From Tolypocladium sp. Sup5 PDA-1 (taxonomy: Eukaryota; Ascomycota; Sordariomycetes; Hypocreales; Ophiocordycipitaceae), in the NCBI GenBank assembly GCA_000750105.3, contig JPHH03000110.1, forward strand, positions 1-44,838: a DNA stretch of 44,838 nt, given 5' to 3'. A model generated the notes under the pieces. That model worked only from the letters and a program-made list of their open reading frames with translations. It was not told the DNA's origin and did not search any database. The translations under genes and the position numbers were made by a program. Below are positions 22,007-32,494 of this stretch, piece after piece (the stretch's first letter is position 1; the number at the start of each line of letters is the position of its first letter).

Positions 22007-23548
22007 TTATGGCCCTTGCCGACACTTCAGTTTCGTACAGTACCGCACCTGAAGTGACCCTTTTGACCTCCCTGGGTACTGTTCAATGTGCCGTCGATGG
22101 ATCTCTGCCCACGAAAGCTGAAGCTCATCCTTCAACCTGATGATTAGGTTGTCTTCGTTCGACGTGAATCTGCCCTGCACGCCGATATCCCGCTTCTTCG
22201 GTGTAGGGCGGTTCGCAGCCGGTATGATTCTCTTTGGGTTTGCAGGGCTGGGCCCGTGTGCAGTGCATAAGTTCCAGTCAAACTGCAACTGAAATGTCGC
22301 CACGCCGTCCACCATGATGCGCTTGAGGAGGACATTCTGCCAAGGCCACTCCTCGAATTCTGCAATTCCGGGAGCGTCGTCTGTTTCAACGCCTGTAGAG
22401 GTAGATACCGGCGGGCTGGGCATGCTCCCCGTTGGCCGCCCGACTTTGCGGCGTTTGCGTGGTGGCTGTTCGGCGTCGGCATTCTCCCCGGTCTGGCAAT
22501 CGTCATGCCGCTGCTTTTGGTTACCAGACACCAAACGGCAGCATCCTTCATCACCGCGTACCCCAATGCCGTTTACATGGTCAGGAGCTTCCTCATCGGC
22601 ACATGGAGACTCCTCGCCAGGCCACTCGCCATCTTCCGAGGGATCTTTCCCGCTATCCTCTGTGTCGCTTGGGCGATATTCTTCTCTAGCTCTCCGCCTA
22701 GCCCAAATCGTGCACATTGACGATTCATCGGTCGTGCTATCAGGCCCACGGCCGCTCAGCTCAGTGCCGAGACCCTCCAAAGCACAAGGATGCTGCTTTG
22801 GGGAGTATGCGCCCGGCGCTTCGGTGATATTGTCAGCCTGCCCTAGAGGACAGCCCGTGAGAGCAGGATCGATTGGACATGAAGTGCTGTCGAAGCCCAG
22901 TGATACATCATTGTCGTGTAAGGTGCAAGACGTGGGCGGGGTCGTCAGTGATGGTGCAGGTGACAAATGCGAAAGGCTCGCCGGGGAAGAAATCGAAGGC
23001 TCTGTGCCAGCCATGCTCTCTTCCTGACAAGCCCGCCCTGTTGACGATGCTAGCCGACAGGTGTCTTCGCCTCCCTTACGCCTCCCACTATCATTACATA
23101 GCACGTCGGGTCTTGCTGGCATCTTATCAGTACCTCTGATCTTATCCAGTGCAGTTTACCACGGTGACTCACCAACAGCACTCTTGTGACTTGGCTGTTC
23201 TCTCATAACAGATTCAACAAGCGTCTTGAGAGACAGAAGTGTGTCGTCTGATTGCGAAGCATCTGGGCCGCCGTCGGCAGCACCATCTTGGCCACCAATG
23301 TCGTCCAGTTCCAAGTCGGGATCGGAGGAGATACAAATCGGCTCGTCGAAAGAGATCCCAGGGACGGCGGGAGAGTTAGGTCGCACTACACCGGCCTCGT
23401 CGACCGGGCTTCTTTTAGGAGACTCAGAGAAATGTCGTTGTGGCGAAGGACATGAGGGCAGACGTCGCTTTGCTGGGCGGGCATGAACCCTCGACGCCGC
23501 AGATGGAGGGGTCCAAATGACCTGATAGTTAAGGTTGACAGGCGCCAT
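22007..23548 (-). CDS. Myb/SANT-like DNA-binding protein (494 aa), intact copy A
   Basis: Exons 23548-23173 and 23115-22007; the 57-bp intron begins GTGAGT and ends GCCAG, and the frame stays open for 494 aa. The start MAPVNLNYQ was chosen because copy C begins MASLVALGSQ just before the same QV-WTPP motif; an ATG one codon upstream is equally possible. The centre is acidic and Ser/Pro-rich. PPRKRRKVGRPTGSMPSPP is a likely nuclear localisation signal with an AT-hook-like RPTGS. The C-terminus (RFTSNEDNLIIRLKDELQLS, then EIHRRHIEQYPGRSKGSLQV) is a Myb/SANT-like helix-turn-helix with the typical ending RYCTKLK. It probably acts as a nuclear DNA-binding regulator. Two damaged paralogues lie at 11298-12820 and 29361-29713. 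Confidence 0.85.
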
Positions 23549-24830
23549 CATCGGGTGGCGCGGCACGGCGCAAAGTGATGACAAAGTAAGTTCCAGTGTT
23601 CCAACAGACGAAACGAGTGCTTCGCTGCAAAGCCGAAGAACAAGTCTGCAAAAGATGAAGGGTCATGTATTTGCCTGGAAATGACATTCGCTGATAATGC
23701 TGAGCACAGAACCAAGACCAAAACCAATCGTCGGCAGCCGGACGGTATAGCCCTTTTATACCCAAGTAGCCGTTCACTGTCCTCCGCCAACCCACCGCCA
23801 AAAGATAAGATGTTGGCATAAGTCGGGCGCACGGGGTGATTTCGGCAGAGTCCCGGGGTCCAAGATCAACACAGTCCGGCACAGAGACTCATGCCAGGTT
23901 ATTTCTGTCTCGTCTTTCAGCTTCGGGCAACTTCCGAGAGACTCGAGCTCGAGGCCGTCCAGGCCTTCATCTGCGCCAGCTGTAACGAGGAGCCAGGCCA
24001 TTTCGGGCACAATTGTCATCGAAACTGACGCGTCTGCTGATTGTGTTGGAGTCGCGCAGGGGAACGGAGGAGGCAGACCAACGATCTCGCTGGATTCGGT
24101 GATCGGGAGCCATGTCGTGTTGCGTCGTGATGTAACGTCCGACGCAAATCAATCAGCCACCGTGGCATGTTCATTGCGCGGCGACGTCTTGATTGGGCCG
24201 AAAGGAATGGATCCTCAGCAAGGCAGATTGACGGATCGAAAATGCCTTGCAGTCGTCAGCAAGCGCGCACGCTCAGCCTATCCGAGTGCACGGCATGAAT
24301 CACATGCACCTGCTCCTGTTCCACAGCCGGTTTCAGCTCGACGCGTAATGGCATGATGCCATGGATCGAGATGGAGACCGTTAGAGGCCTCCCAAGGTGC
24401 GTGCATCGGTCACGTACCGCCTCGTGTTGGTAGGTGGCGAGCCGCTCGCGAGATGGTATTGGTTTCGCTGTGTATGAGGGCAATTCAAGCGCGGACAGAT
24501 GCAAGAGCTCCCGGTGCTGTTCCCAAAGCTGCCTAAAACAGCCTGGAAAGACAGCGAGCGCCGCTCATCGGTCCATTCTGCATCGAAAGGCGGCCGTGAG
24601 GAGGTGCGGGCGGGAACTCGGGAGCAGTCGAGTGAGAGGCGCAGGATGGGACTAACGGGGGCGAGGACGGCGATGCCGGTCGGTCCTGTCGTACACGATC
24701 AGCGAGGAAATGGCGCGCAGGGAAACGCAAGAGGGAACAAACACACAAGAGAGGGCGAAGGGGGGTGTGAATGAGGAAAAGTTGAGGGAGAGAGAGTGGT
24801 GGGGAGGAGGGGCAATTTATACGGCGGGCA
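23549..24830 (-). other. Unresolved region with a possible minus-strand gene
   Basis: A minus-strand open stretch ends at 23774 (MTIVPEMAWLLVTAGADEGL from an ATG at 24019) and is open without ATG back to about 24140. A donor-like GTACGT at about 24418-24413 and open frames around 24500 suggest further exons, but I could not join them in one frame. The first 200 bp upstream of the Myb/SANT-like gene should contain its promoter. Nothing here was recognised as a domain. Confidence 0.3.
24816..24821 (-). promoter_or_regulatory. TATA-box and CT-rich leader, minus strand
   Basis: On the minus strand TATAAA is followed by a strongly pyrimidine-rich leader (about 24815-24730, with runs such as ctctctctccctc). 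This is the usual layout of a filamentous-fungus core promoter, which supports transcription leftward into the unresolved region at 23.8-24.7 kb. The transcript itself is not defined. Confidence 0.45.
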
Positions 24831-24898
24831 AAAGCGGCGAGGCGCTTGACAGGGGTTGGGCGGGTGCCGCCAAACCCGGAGGGGCAGGCCGCGACACT

Positions 24899-24940
24899 GA
24901 GATAATAGTATTAATAGTATTAATAGTATTAATTACCGTC
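24899..24940 (+). repeat. AT-rich short tandem repeat
   Basis: The unit attaatagt is repeated about three to four times between gagataatagt and attaccg. It marks the border between the GC-rich promoter-like block to the left and the GRDP-like pseudogene to the right. A role is unknown. Confidence 0.7.
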
Positions 24941-24989
24941 TAGGATATGACTGTCTCTAAGTAGTTACTTTAAGCACGAGTCTTGGATA

Positions 24990-26732
24990 TCAATTTTGCA
25001 GATTAGCCCATTCCCACTTCTCGTAGTCTATATGCTCTTTTAGAATCTCAAAAATAGCAACGAGACCATTCAAACTTTTATACAGTAGTGCGAGCGATAC
25101 TTCACTGTTGCTTCTTAAAAGCTGATAGCCACAAATGTTGGATCTGACTTGTTCGACGGCTAGGGTGCCATTACCCCAGTACGGAGACGGATACACCCTC
25201 CCCTCTGTGATACTACGAGCCGCCGCCGCCACCGTCTTGATATTCAGTCAGCACTGAGACAACCACGAGTAGACAGCAAGAGCCCGTGACTTACCTCCTC
25301 CACCACCGCCATCGCCACCTCCTCCACAAGACCGCCGCTGCCGCCGCCGCCGCCGTCGCCTCCGTAGCCCTAGCAATCTTGGTTAGAAACAAATAAATAT
25401 GAAGAGCAGGGAAGTCAGCTTCTATAACAAAACGAGGTATACATACCCCAGAGTCGACATTATAACATCCACCTGGGCCGCCACACGACCCGGCACCTAT
25501 GCCTCCACTACCGCAAGTGCCGGCAGCACAGTTCGCCCAAGCCCCAGAGCCAGTAGGAACCGAGCACGGATCCTAGCTGTAATACATGTCCGGGGCAATG
25601 TAGACAGGAAAGACGAAAGGACCATACACTGGTACATTCTTAGCGCTTTCTGCCATATGCAACCAACAACCAATGCAAAAGAAGGCATCTTACTATAGTA
25701 TGAGTGGCCCCAATGATCGTAGTACTGCCCTCTGGGCGGCAACTTACGGCCCTTCTGTTCAGCACGCTTGACTGCTTTCTGGTAGTTTTGCTCGAGTCTC
25801 TCTTGCTGGCGGGCGCGTAACAAGTTGGTGACGTTCTGGTGTTCCGCTGTTTGCTGAGACTTGACGGCGTTGTGGGCAGAGATGTGAGCTGAGTTATCGG
25901 GAGGGCAGAGCCGCGCTGCCCCAGATTTGTAAAAGGACTCAGCCAGCTTTTCCTCTTTTGAAACGCGAAAGAATTTTCCCACTGATGATATTTGCGAGGA
26001 GCGTATTGCTAGGGGCAATGGTTAGCCTACCATCGCGCACAGGCCGCTTGCGAGTGTAGGTACGACATCAGTCGCACAAGCTCCGCCTACCTTCACAGTA
26101 CCAGCATGTACACTCGCTATATATCTCGTTGAACATGGTTTGGTATGTCTTTGTTGTCCACTCAAACGATTGACCAAGCTTATTCTCGTCGATTTTATCG
26201 TCATGATCAATAAACTTGCCAACTTGCTTCACAGTATAGTCATAATAGTCTCTCGGGCTTAGCTGGTGTGCCACGCTAGAGCAACATCTAGCATAGGGAC
26301 GGCGACTTCGAGAGGATGGCGTTCCATGATGATCATGAAGCGTGCATATTTGCCGATTAGTCTGTCCATTGTCTCTCTTGCTGCAGGGCTATGCAGCCAG
26401 TCAAGCTTGTTCATCTTTTCGATAAAGACCCCTTGACGCATGATGGCACCGCAGAGGTCGAGGGCAAAAGGAGAAAAGTTCTCCCAGTAGCGACTCATCA
26501 TCTTGCGCGTACATATTCTCGCAACTGGTCTCACAAGGTAGCGGCGGCTCAAGGGGCGGGTTTCCGCGACAAGGTCTCGGAGATTTTGCTCGTCGCTGAT
26601 AGTCTCGGAGATCAGGTCACGTACCGTCTCCATGGTCGGCCGGTATGAGCTGTCATCGTCATTACCGGTACCACACATCTGTTTTACCAACTCCAACATC
26701 TTGGCACTTAGGTGACGCTTCCAAACCAAAGG
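24990..26732 (-). pseudogene. GRDP-like (DUF1399) glycine-rich protein, at least two inactivating lesions
   Basis: Several exons can be followed on the minus strand: 26732-26101 (with a frame break), 26008-25694, 25649-25447, 25369-25295 and 25235-24990. The introns (92, 44, 77 and 59 bp) have good GT-AG ends, for example GTATGT with CTAAC. The conserved core reads HPLEVAVPMLDVALAWHT then HQLSPRDYYDYTVKQVGKF, matching the GRDP-like family (DUF1399), whose hallmark is D-x-x-W-H-x-H-Q. At this motif about 4 bases are missing (near 26265-26270), shifting the frame. A TAG at 25575-25573 interrupts the tail before the Gly/Cys-rich region (CAAGTCGSGGIGAGSCGGPG), which is typical of fungal members. 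No start codon was found, so the 5' end is lost or lies in an unseen exon. The role of the family in fungi is unclear. Confidence 0.75.
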
Positions 26733-26984
26733 CTAAAATCTGCAACACCTCCAGTCAGTTGTGTGCCCGGAGCTGACCTTGTAGCCCGAGCCGGGCTGTA
26801 GGCTCAATCAAGACAATTCAATCGATACAACACGAGAATTGCAGCTATGCGAGACTGGTCACGGAGTTTTGGGCCTGGTTTGAACATAGGTACGCACGGA
26901 CTCGGTATTTGAATTTTGGACTTGATACCTGTGCTCATCCGTCTTGTCCCTTGAACATACCCTCTGCTCCACCCAAGTTTGGGG

Positions 26985-27640
26985 CTTAATAGCAGACACC
27001 GTTCGCAAACGGCAGCGTAGCCACCCACAGCGCACGACCTCCCGGCCGAATGAAGAAACGGACAACGACTCTAGCAAGAGCAGGATATGAAGTTGTGTCC
27101 AGAACCGTCACCCATAGAAGCCAGCAAGCGTTCTGTGGCACTATGCAGGCACACACACGTAGACAGTTCAGGCACTGGTGCCCTGAACAATGTGGCAGCT
27201 TCGGGCTGATACTTGCCGCCATCATCTTGTTGGCGTACCCCCACCGACAGTTTTGTATCCCTTTAGCGTCAGAAAATAGATAGTAGCCTTGGTAGCACTA
27301 GAGTCAATAAACGAACAAGTGGGCAGTTACACTCTGCGAAAGTCGCCAAGTGGACACCCAGCATTTACAAAGCAGTGTAGCCACAAAGGCCACAGCCTCC
27401 CACGACCCCCCCACAAACTCTAGAAACGGACAGTGACTCTGGACAGAGACAGATGTCGAAGCCTTGTCCACAATCGCTTCATCCATAAAGCCACCAAGCG
27501 TTCTGTGGCACAAGCGACCGTGGCACAAGCGACCGTGGCACAAGCGACCAGGCAGGTTCAGGACTATGGAGGCAGACCCACGTAGACAGTTGTGGGCGCA
27601 GTTACCCTGCACGGTCCTGCGTCAAGACGATCAAGTTGTC
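26985..27640. repeat. Diverged tandem duplication, unit about 370 bp
   Basis: The stretch at about 27010-27190 and the stretch at about 27370-27610 share an ordered series of matches: gtagccac, gaaacggaca, ttgtcca, ccaagcgttctgtggca (cagcaagcgttctgtggcac in the first) and acgtagacagtt. The second copy also contains a 15-bp unit (gtggcacaagcgacc) repeated three times at about 27505-27550. Neither copy has a supported coding frame. The two copies look clearly diverged, so the duplication is old. Confidence 0.6.
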
Positions 27641-27649
27641 GGCAACTGT

Positions 27650-28660
27650 CCACGTCGTGAAACCTCAGGGCCATGCTTTGGAGCAAGAAGGAGCTATTCG
27701 GATGCAGCAAGGGTGGTTCCCCAACGTGCATCCAGAAGTCGAGTTCTGGTCAACTACAGTCAAGCCAAACGTCCTGCGTGGACAGAACCCATCTCGGCCT
27801 GCCGCTGCATTGTGAGCGTACCTTGAACCCCCGGGAAACATTGTGAGGATCGAAATTGTAATACGTGTTGCAAGCACACAACACTTTTCTTACTTTGGGA
27901 TCTAGTATCATCTCGAGTCGCATCGAACTACCAGACTGGGACGGAACTGCAGCGAAAGTCAGACATGCCTCATTGGTACGAGCATAGCGTCGAGGAGAAG
28001 GTCAAGGCCCGTAAAAGCGGTCCAACCTCCTGCGGAAGACCGGAGATCTTGGAGACAAGGCATATGTCTTCGCTGCTATGGTATACTGGGATCCCACACC
28101 ACTGCCGCCATATCGCGATACACCTTCCAGAGGGAAGACTCTTCCCGATCCGAATAGCCTGGCAAGGCCCTCCTACAGATATTGTAATGGGTGCAGCTAA
28201 CCGTGTTTATAGGCCGAAGATAATTTATGTTGTCAGCAAGCCGAGAGACTGAGGAGTAAGAAGCGCCAAGCTGCATGACCTTATCATCAACCCTCGAAAC
28301 GAAGATGCTAGCAACCGTTCCAGGGTTCCTCTGCGCGGCGCACGCTCACGCTAAAAGCAGAACGAGCAGTAAGATGAGCTGAGGACGGATATAGCACCCC
28401 GAAGAGCGGCGGCATATCCCATGCGACTTCGCACGGAACTCCTGGCTTCAATTGTGAGTGCCCAGCAAGAACGGAGTCATGCCGGGATGTCTGGTATCCA
28501 CTTAATAGCAGTGCCGTCGAGTTCTCCTTTTAAAAGCATCCGGGTGGTCTATAACAGGGACACAAGAACAGTGCTGCTATAGTTGTGGAGAGTGTCTTAC
28601 ATGTCGGCGATGAACCGTGCTCGAGAAGAAACATCGACGCCGACATCGACCGCAGCACAG
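27650..28660. other. Region without a supported gene
   Basis: About 1 kb. A 95-aa plus-strand frame from an ATG at 27965 (MPHWYEHSVEEKVKARKSG) ends at 28252. It has neither a domain nor neighbours that argue for it, so it is not annotated as a gene. The 3' part runs into the minisatellite at 28664. Confidence 0.3.
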
Positions 28661-28663
28661 TGA

Positions 28664-29360
28664 GATGCTGGGATGGTCGAGATGCCGGGAAGACTGAGAT
28701 GCTGGGAAGGCGGAGATGCCAGGACGGCGGAGATGCTAGGACGGCGGAGATGCTGGGAAGACTGAGATGCTGGGATGACTGAGATGCCAGGACGGCGGAG
28801 ATGCTGGGATGACTGAGATGCCAGGACGGCGGAGATGCTAGGACGGCGGAGATGCTGGGAAGACTGAGATGCTGGGATGACTGAGATGCCAGGACGGCGG
28901 AGATGCTGGGATGACTGAGATGCCAGGACGGCGGAGATGCTAGGACGGCGGAGATGCTGGGAAGACTGAGATGCTGGGATGACTGAGATGCCAGGACGGC
29001 GGAGATGCTGGGATGACTGAGATGCCAGGACGGCGGAGATGCTAGGACGGCGGAGATGCTGGGAAGACTGAGATGCTGGGATGACTGAGATGCCAGGACG
29101 GCGGAGATGCTGGGATGACTGAGATGCCAGGACGGCGGAGATGCTAGGACGGCGGAGATGCTGGGAAGACTGAGATGCTGGGATGACTGAGATGCCAGGA
29201 CGGCGGAGATGCCAGGAAGACTGAGATGCCAGGACGGCGGAGATGCCAGGACGGCGGAGATGCCAGGACGGCGGAGATGCCAGGAAGACTGAGATGCCAG
29301 GACGGCGGAGATGCTGGGATGACTGAGATGCCAGGACGGCGGAGATGCCAGGAAGACTGG
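28664..29360 (+). repeat. 17-bp minisatellite, 41 units, with a 102-bp higher-order period
   Basis: The array can be cut into exactly 41 units of 17 bp (697 bp). Four main variants occur: A gatgctgggatgactga, B gatgccaggacggcgga, C gatgctaggacggcgga and D gatgctgggaagactga. From about 28715 they follow the order B-C-D-A-B-A four times (102 bp each), then B-C-D-A-B, after which the order becomes irregular. On the minus strand the array is almost free of stop codons, which creates several long artefactual frames with a 34-residue period. It begins inside the third Myb-family copy. Confidence 0.95.
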
Positions 29361-29713
29361 GATGCGCAATCGCCGAGATTGAAGGAAGTGAAGTCGTCTG
29401 GGCGCGACTCACCCACCTCCGGCTCGTACGATCCGTCATCGCCATCCCCTTCGTCCTCGTCGTCCACGTCAGATTCGGCGTCGGAGGAGATTGATATCAC
29501 GTGATTCAAAGTCCACTGCCGACCAGCCGAGGAAGGGCTTTGCCCTGTTTGCGCCGCCATGGAAGTTTGCGGCGCGGACCGGGCTGCAGGAGGTTGACGC
29601 CGCTTCTGCTGTGGTGGTGGATGCGAAGGTTTAGTGAGGCGAGCGTTCTCCATGCGCGCTGTAACTGGAGGAGTCCAAAAGACCTGACTACCAAGAGCAA
29701 CAAGAGAAGCCAT
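29361..29713 (-). pseudogene. Myb/SANT-like family copy C, N-terminal part interrupted by minisatellite
   Basis: The ATG at 29713 starts MASLVALGSQVFWTPPVTAR, which matches the N-terminal QVIWTPP module of the intact gene at 22007-23548. It continues with a basic Pro/Gln stretch (PPPQQKRRQPP) and ISISSDAESDVDDEDEGD, which parallels the acidic ISSDPDLELDD segment of copies A and B. After FTSFNLGD the frame enters the 17-bp repeat array and stops at 29144 without any Myb/SANT-like domain. The N-terminal half is much more diverged from A and B than they are from each other. It is probably a broken gene; a chimeric repeat-tailed protein cannot be excluded. Confidence 0.65.
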
Positions 29714-29992
29714 GGTGCAGATGTAGAGCCTCCATGCAAGAAGGAAATGTAGACTTCGCGCAACGGGTGCGGGAACTTCGTTGACAAGCGTGTTGACTCG
29801 AGAATCGCTGGACGCTGGGCGATGGACGTTAAATAGGCGAGGACGCGGCTTGACGTGGCGCCGATTGCAGCTGCTCGTCACGGTGCCATTTTGCTCCCAA
29901 AGCCGTACTTCATGCAAAGGTTCGCATCCGAGAGATAGTTCAGACGTTGTTGACTCCAACTGCGTCTCCCCTCCTGTCTCGCCACCAATCAT

Positions 29993-30369
29993 CGAATTGC
30001 CGAACCATTCTTGACGTAACGCATTCCGGACGTACTTCTCATCTGAGCGATGTCGCCGAAGGTCAAGCCGGCTCGATTACCAGGGCGTTGTTCTCGGCGT
30101 CCCCGAAGTCAGGCCAACATCGCGCCATGTTGGTTCTCCGTGTTCTGTTGCATGGTCTCGATCTCCAAACCCCCTCGTGATGTTCGGTGTCCGAAGTGGA
30201 GAGGGAGTCGGTAATCCACTCCTAGGCGTTCTCGGCCATTCTTGGAGCTGATTTATCGATGCACTCCTGTCTTAGCTTCGAACACGAGGTGCTGATCCAA
30301 CTCCGCACGGGGATGGCGAGAATAAACAGCTTCCTGTGCAAGATAGGGGCAGTAGAATCGGACATATGC
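29993..30369. other. Intergenic region
   Basis: About 380 bp between the third Myb-family copy and the BTB-type remnant. No gene, promoter motif or repeat could be supported. Confidence 0.3.
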
Positions 30370-30720
30370 GATTGCGGCCATATACAGCTAAGAGCGACTT
30401 CGGTTTCTACCCTTGCGAACTAAGTCTACGTCCTGGGAGGCCGTTATGGGATCGCCCGACTAATGAACGTGTCTTTCCATAAGCTTCACCGGGCTCTGGT
30501 GGAGTACGTTGTATCTGAAAACAGACTCAACGACATCGTGGCGCTGTTGCGCTTCTGTTACGCAGAGTTGGTTCCAGAGAGGTTGAGACGGCTCGTAATC
30601 CATTATGCTGCCTGCAAGGTTGAGAAATTATGGAAGAGTGAAGAGCTTCAGGAGCTTTTGGAGGACTGTGGTAGTTTGTCCAGGGCTTTAGTAGGATCCG
30701 TGCTACTTAGATTAGATTGA
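30370..30720 (+). pseudogene. BTB/POZ-type protein, C-terminal remnant
   Basis: An open frame from the ATG at 30463 gives 85 aa, but the similarity starts upstream. VYVLGGRYGIARLMNVSFHK lies in the same frame directly after a TAA at 30421-30423. The series Y-x-L-(x)3-Y-G-I, SFHKLHRALV, RLRRLVIHYAACKVEKLW and ELLEDCGSLSRALV is the usual region after the BTB domain in fungal BTB proteins. There, helices pack behind the dimerisation fold. The BTB domain itself is not recognisable upstream. The stop and the missing domain indicate a dead fragment, although a short protein from 30463 could still be made. Confidence 0.62.
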
Positions 30721-31571
30721 CGAGGAATTATTTATGTCTAAGTGCAGCGTCATATGTCATGTGAGATGCCGCAGGGTTATGCTTTTCCCCAAACAGTTCC
30801 CTTCTAAAATAACTAGACGAGTTTACAGTAATAGTCATCACAACATTAATACAGCGAGTACGTATCTCAGGAAGGGGAGAGAGCCTCAAAAATGGATTGA
30901 AGCTTTCAGTACAGGGGAAGGCGTAAGCTCAGTTTGCGGCATGAAACAGGGGCTTCTTCTCCGGCGGGGAACCGCTGCGAAATAGCTTGTTTTTACTGGC
31001 TTAGTGAAAGCCGTTGCATACAGTACCTTGTAGATTCTTGGCTTTGTGTTAATACGTTCGGCAGAAAGCTACCGTCCCCAAACAAATTGCAGCACTAGCA
31101 TGTGGACGCTGAACCTGAACCCCACTGTCCAGTACGGTGTTGCTCCATCTCGCCGTGGCACGACTATCACCTTGTAGACAACTGTTCGTCTTGCGACTGA
31201 CACCCATAACGCCTCTCAGAGAGTAAACTTTGGCGATTGTTTAGGGCAACAACAGACCCATGCACCCCTTTGCTTTCGATCCTTTCGATCCTTGCGAACG
31301 CGGCTGTATGGGTGTCGGTCGCGCTGAGGTTGTCAGGCAGCCTTTTGTCCTGTTCCAGCTTCGCAGGCGGTGAGACGGCGACTTTCGAACTCAATCATCA
31401 CGACCATATTATACAAGCCACGGCCATATCCAGCATATATGCACTAAGCTAAGTCTAGTTGTTGACTCCCTTGAAACACTAGAGCATTTTCGAATTGCGG
31501 TCGACTGGCCGCGATACGTACGGCGCTGGGCCGTGACTGAGGTGTATTAATGAGTAGCAACTCTTCTTGGC
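30721..31571. other. Region without a supported gene
   Basis: About 850 bp. A few frames of 70-83 codons are present on both strands, without domains. A duplicated gatcctttcgatcctt occurs at about 31277. Nothing else was noted. Confidence 0.3.
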
Positions 31572-32054
31572 ATGAACATGGTCGTTCGTCATACATTTCA
31601 CCACCACAGGAACATGACCAACGACATCTCAGCTGGTTTGAGGAAGAGGGACAGGGCTAATGAGAACCTAACACGAAGCTTACGCAATATCATGAGGAAA
31701 CTGGACAAAGTTCGATCCAAGTACGACGTTGAAATATACTTCTGTGCGAGATACAGGAGGTACTTTGAATACTCTTCATCCCGTTCCTTTAGACCCACGA
31801 GGGCTGATGTTGTACGTTATAAACAGAATTATTCATACTTCAGATGCTGATTCAGCGCAAAGGATAGAAGCTATCGGGCCGTCATAATGGCCCCCGAGAG
31901 CTTCGAGAAACAAGCGTCTCAAACAAATACTTCAACACAGGAGGATTGCTTGCCAGATGATAATTCCATGAAGTTATCCCTCAACAGCAGTGATATAGCT
32001 CAAGGCGCACCTCCGCTGGAGATATCTAGCCGAAGCAGTCCAATGCCGGGGTAG
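31572..32054 (+). CDS. Small basic protein, possibly MADS/SRF-like, one or two exons
   Basis: The ATG at 31572 opens 92 aa: MNMVVRHTFHHHRNMTND, then LRKRDRANENLTRSLRNIM, KYDVEIYFCARYRRYFEYSS and FRPTRADVV. The pattern of a basic helix, a beta strand with V-E-I-Y and aromatic residues, and a final P-T-R/S-x-x-x-V resembles small fungal MADS/SRF-like proteins, but the match is weak. A GTACGT donor at about 31810 could replace the last residues. A following open stretch (MAPESFEKQASQTNTSTQED, ATG 31887 to TAG 32054) may be a second exon or a separate 55-aa frame; the phases do not join cleanly. The gene call itself is tentative. Confidence 0.33.
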
Positions 32055-32494
32055 AGACGGTCAGTGGAGGACACTATTGTAAGCTATCTCTGCCGCTTCT
32101 GAGCAGGACCGCACGCTTCAATAGCGATGGAATATTGACGTGCGTAACTGTTTTCTGGGCACGAATCATGTCTTGGGCCGTTTGCAATTTAGCTCAAACT
32201 TCTATGGTCATGCATTTCATTGAGTCGCCTGAGATATTTACGATGTGGAGCTGAGCGTACCGGCTCCATACTCTCGCTAGTCAACTCAGGATATCAGTTT
32301 GCTACAATCGCAACCATGTGACCATGGTTACTGGCAACGTGACTATAAGCAATATGGCATCGATTGAAGAAGTTCCATCCTGACCTCACAGCTTGTGACG
32401 TGGTTGTCTTGCTGAACGAGTCCATGTTTTCGAATGCTCCTTCGTCTCTGGACTAAACTTCTTCTGTGGTGCCACAAGCTTCCTCAATGCCGCA
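32055..32494. other. Intergenic region downstream of the recombinase
   Basis: About 440 bp without a gene. It must contain the 3' end of the minus-strand recombinase transcript. No terminator-like element stands out. Confidence 0.35.

Noticed and set aside
24499..24774. 91-codon plus-strand ORF
   Set aside because: It reads against a CT-rich leader with a TATA box on the minus strand and is rich in Arg, Gly and Glu as expected from composition alone.
28664..29360. Possible CRISPR array
   Set aside because: The units are contiguous without unique spacers, and the genome is eukaryotic.
28530..29445. Two minus-strand ORFs of about 280 codons with periodic residues
   Set aside because: They are products of the stop-poor 17-bp minisatellite. 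There is no protein domain in them, and two overlapping frames are equally open.
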